Shown: piece by piece, positions 6,655 to 7,626 of the stretch
How positions within the stretch are numbered: position 1 is the first letter of the stretch
Layout of the letters: every line of letters begins with the position of its first letter
Assembly (NCBI GenBank): GCA_001820655.1
Contig: MHQM01000038.1
Coordinates: 1 to 7,626, forward strand
Source of the DNA: Candidatus Sungbacteria bacterium RIFCSPHIGHO2_02_FULL_52_23
GTDB lineage: Bacteria > Patescibacteriota > Minisyncoccia > Sungbacterales > HO2-52-23
Direction: 5' to 3'
Length of the DNA stretch: 7,626 bases
The notes under the pieces: model-generated
What the model was told of the DNA's origin: nothing
The model's database searches: none
The model's input: only the letters and a program-made list of their open reading frames with translations
Program-made: the position numbers and the translations under genes

Positions 6655-6697
6655 GCACTGCAACTATATATTTTTGAGCGGCTTTTCGCAAGTGCTC

Positions 6698-6726
6698 TTG
6701 ACTTTTATATAAGTATAGTGTATGAA
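6698..6726 (+). promoter_or_regulatory. Probable sigma-70-type promoter for the 216-residue gene
   Basis: TTGACT (6698-6703, 5 of 6 to TTGACA) is followed by an AT-rich 17-bp spacer and TATGAA (6721-6726, 4 of 6 to TATAAT). Transcription would start near 6733 and leave a 5' leader of about 40 nt. It lies in the divergent gap next to ftsH. I could not find an equally good promoter for ftsH on the other strand. Confidence 0.55.
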
Positions 6727-6761
6727 AGACGCCAGTACTTCATCGTCAAAACCCTTGAGAC

Positions 6762-6768
6762 AAGGAGG
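6762..6768 (+). promoter_or_regulatory. Strong Shine-Dalgarno site (AAGGAGG)
   Basis: A full AAGGAGG consensus lies 5 nt before ATG 6774. It fixes the start of the 216-residue gene and contrasts with the absence of any such site before ftsH, recG or the glycosyltransferase gene. Confidence 0.85.
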
Positions 6769-6773
6769 CCACC

Positions 6774-7424
6774 ATGGCCACGACAACGACCGGTGTTGCG
6801 ATAGACAAATCGGTTAAGTTGATCGCCATACAATTCAGTATCCCAAACCCCGCGGCCATGCCGCCATCTTTGCGGTATCTCCCGCAGGAAACTGGAAAGG
6901 AACGACAGAGACGCAAGGAGTTACCGCCGGGTCTGCTCGTTGTCCCCGAGACTCCACGGGTGCAGATTGTGGACTTTGTCGCCCAAATTGCGGGACTCGG
7001 GTACAAATTGGTCTCGGCGATCGCGCAGGAGCGGCCGGATCTGGTTCCCGGGGTTGTATTGCCACCACGGAATCGCGCCCGCTACGTCCTGATCCCGAAT
7101 CAGGATGTGGAAAGGGGACGAGCCGCTCCTGACCTGAAAGTCCTGATGGAGGGACTCATGGAGCTTTGTCTCGGTGCCATGTGGACGGTGAAGGCTTATA
7201 TCAATCCGTATTGCGAGGGCGATGTGGAGTGTCTAGACCTTTTCTGTCTTGAGATAGTCCTCGGCACGCGCCAACCGTTTTGCGACCGCGACGGCCGCCC
7301 ACTGATGGCGCGGCCAAGAGACGCTAATGGCAAGACAATCCGCGATGCCACGCCCCAGCCCATTGTCCCCGACTTCCTCATGAAAGTCGTGGACGGCGAG
7401 TTGGCACTCGTCTCAAACATCTAA
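6774..7424 (+). CDS. Hypothetical protein, 216 residues, stand-alone transcription unit
   Basis: I do not recognise this family. The gene is well supported as real: a probable promoter, a consensus Shine-Dalgarno, ATG 6774, TAA at 7422-7424, and hairpins directly after. The product appears soluble and cytoplasmic, with no signal peptide or membrane span. It starts with a Thr-run (MATTTTGVAIDKSVKLIAIQF), then has a Pro-rich and basic stretch (about 24-62). An alpha/beta-looking middle follows (about 63-145, with VQIVDFVAQIAGLGYKLVSA), and the C-terminal part has cysteines at 132, 147, 153, 158 and 170. The cysteine spacing matches no zinc motif I know. Two short DRDGRP / DANGKTIRD turns at about 171-191 look like loop segments. 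Being alone with strong expression signals, it may be abundantly made, but I can propose no function. Confidence 0.75.
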   Translation: MATTTTGVAIDKSVKLIAIQFSIPNPAAMPPSLRYLPQETGKERQRRKELPPGLLVVPETPRVQIVDFVAQIAGLGYKLVSAIAQERPDLVPGVVLPPRNRARYVLIPNQDVERGRAAPDLKVLMEGLMELCLGAMWTVKAYINPYCEGDVECLDLFCLEIVLGTRQPFCDRDGRPLMARPRDANGKTIRDATPQPIVPDFLMKVVDGELALVSNI

Positions 7425-7447
7425 TTTCTCGCCGCCACACCCTCCTC

Positions 7448-7470
7448 CTATTGAAGTCTCACTTCAATAG
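7448..7470. terminator. First hairpin after the 216-residue gene
   Basis: A perfect 10-bp stem CTATTGAAGT/ACTTCAATAG with a 3-nt loop starts 23 bp after the stop. It is followed by AGAGAGAGC rather than T residues, so alone it is a poor intrinsic terminator. It may protect the mRNA 3' end or act with the next hairpin. Its core TGAAGT/ACTTCA also occurs in the stem at 4001-4025. Confidence 0.5.
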
Positions 7471-7482
7471 AGAGAGCATCCC

Positions 7483-7509
7483 GACCCGATGCGCACTCCG
7501 CATCGGGTC
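7483..7509 (+). terminator. Second, GC-rich hairpin: probable intrinsic terminator
   Basis: A perfect 11-bp stem GACCCGATGCG/CGCATCGGGTC with a 5-nt loop is followed by TTCACATTTTCC. The stem is strong and the tail moderately T-rich. Together with the hairpin just upstream it forms a double stop for the 216-residue gene. Confidence 0.75.
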
Positions 7510-7626
7510 TTCACATTTTCCATTCCTAATTACCTTATTTATTTTCAACATTTCCTACGTTTGTGGTGTTTATTAATATCACAATCAGTGCGGTGGCTAC
7601 GAAGGAATAATAAAATCAAGATCCCC
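7510..7626. other. AT-rich intergenic end of window, no gene assigned
   Basis: These 117 bases are markedly more AT-rich than the rest. No ATG-initiated frame occurs on the plus strand. On the minus strand a frame entering from the right edge ends with GDLDFIIPS and TAG at about 7598, which could be the C-terminus of a convergent gene, but nine residues cannot support a call. An RNA-type hairpin at 7561-7584 (10-bp stem with two G-T pairs, loop TATT) is present on the plus strand. Confidence 0.4.

Noticed and set aside
6655..6663. TTG start 9 bp upstream of the chosen ftsH start
   Set aside because: It would add only MQC before a typical MKK membrane-anchor start and has no Shine-Dalgarno to favour it.
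1..7626. CRISPR array, transposase, toxin-antitoxin or defence genes, recoded UGA
   Set aside because: No regularly spaced repeats, no recognisable proteins of these kinds, and no gene requires UGA as a sense codon.

Overview
The window (moderately GC-rich, roughly 50-55% by eye) looks like a chromosomal segment of a small-genome bacterium. My best guess is the Patescibacteria/CPR group (Parcubacteria-like). This is an inference from tightly packed housekeeping genes, family-less small proteins, a tRNA without an encoded CCA, and short AT-rich 'GAATTAAGAAT'-type repeats inside and between genes. The standard code fits: every gene ends in TAA or TAG and none needs TGA to be read as sense.

Layout. 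Left block, plus strand: the 3' end of an OB-fold-like protein (2-250), a 517-residue polytopic GT-C-type membrane glycosyltransferase (268-1821), and recG (1814-3982). The spacing is 17 bp and then an 8-bp overlap, so this is probably one transcription unit. Middle block, minus strand, convergent with recG: ftsH (6654-4831), a 117-residue helical hypothetical protein 10 bp downstream, and a tRNA with anticodon UAU (Ile) whose 5' end is 9 bp beyond that gene's stop. Then comes a short 84-residue Cys-rich protein (4283-4029) with its own Shine-Dalgarno sequence. A 10-bp-stem hairpin at 4001-4025 separates it from recG. Right block, plus strand, divergent from ftsH: a stand-alone 216-residue hypothetical gene (6774-7424) with a visible promoter, an AAGGAGG ribosome binding site and two consecutive hairpins after its stop. 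The last ~115 bp are AT-rich with no assignable gene.

Functionally the region mixes envelope glycosylation (GT-C enzyme), replication-fork and recombination repair (RecG), membrane proteolysis (FtsH) and translation (tRNA-Ile). I see no defence island, toxin-antitoxin pair, CRISPR array or transposase. The most interesting items are a ~78-bp imperfect inverted-repeat element sitting in frame inside recG between helicase motifs II and III, with a related half-element 220 bp further on; the tRNA-Ile(UAU), which decodes AUA without needing lysidine; and the two small Cys-containing orphans, which carry the only strong Shine-Dalgarno sites in the window.
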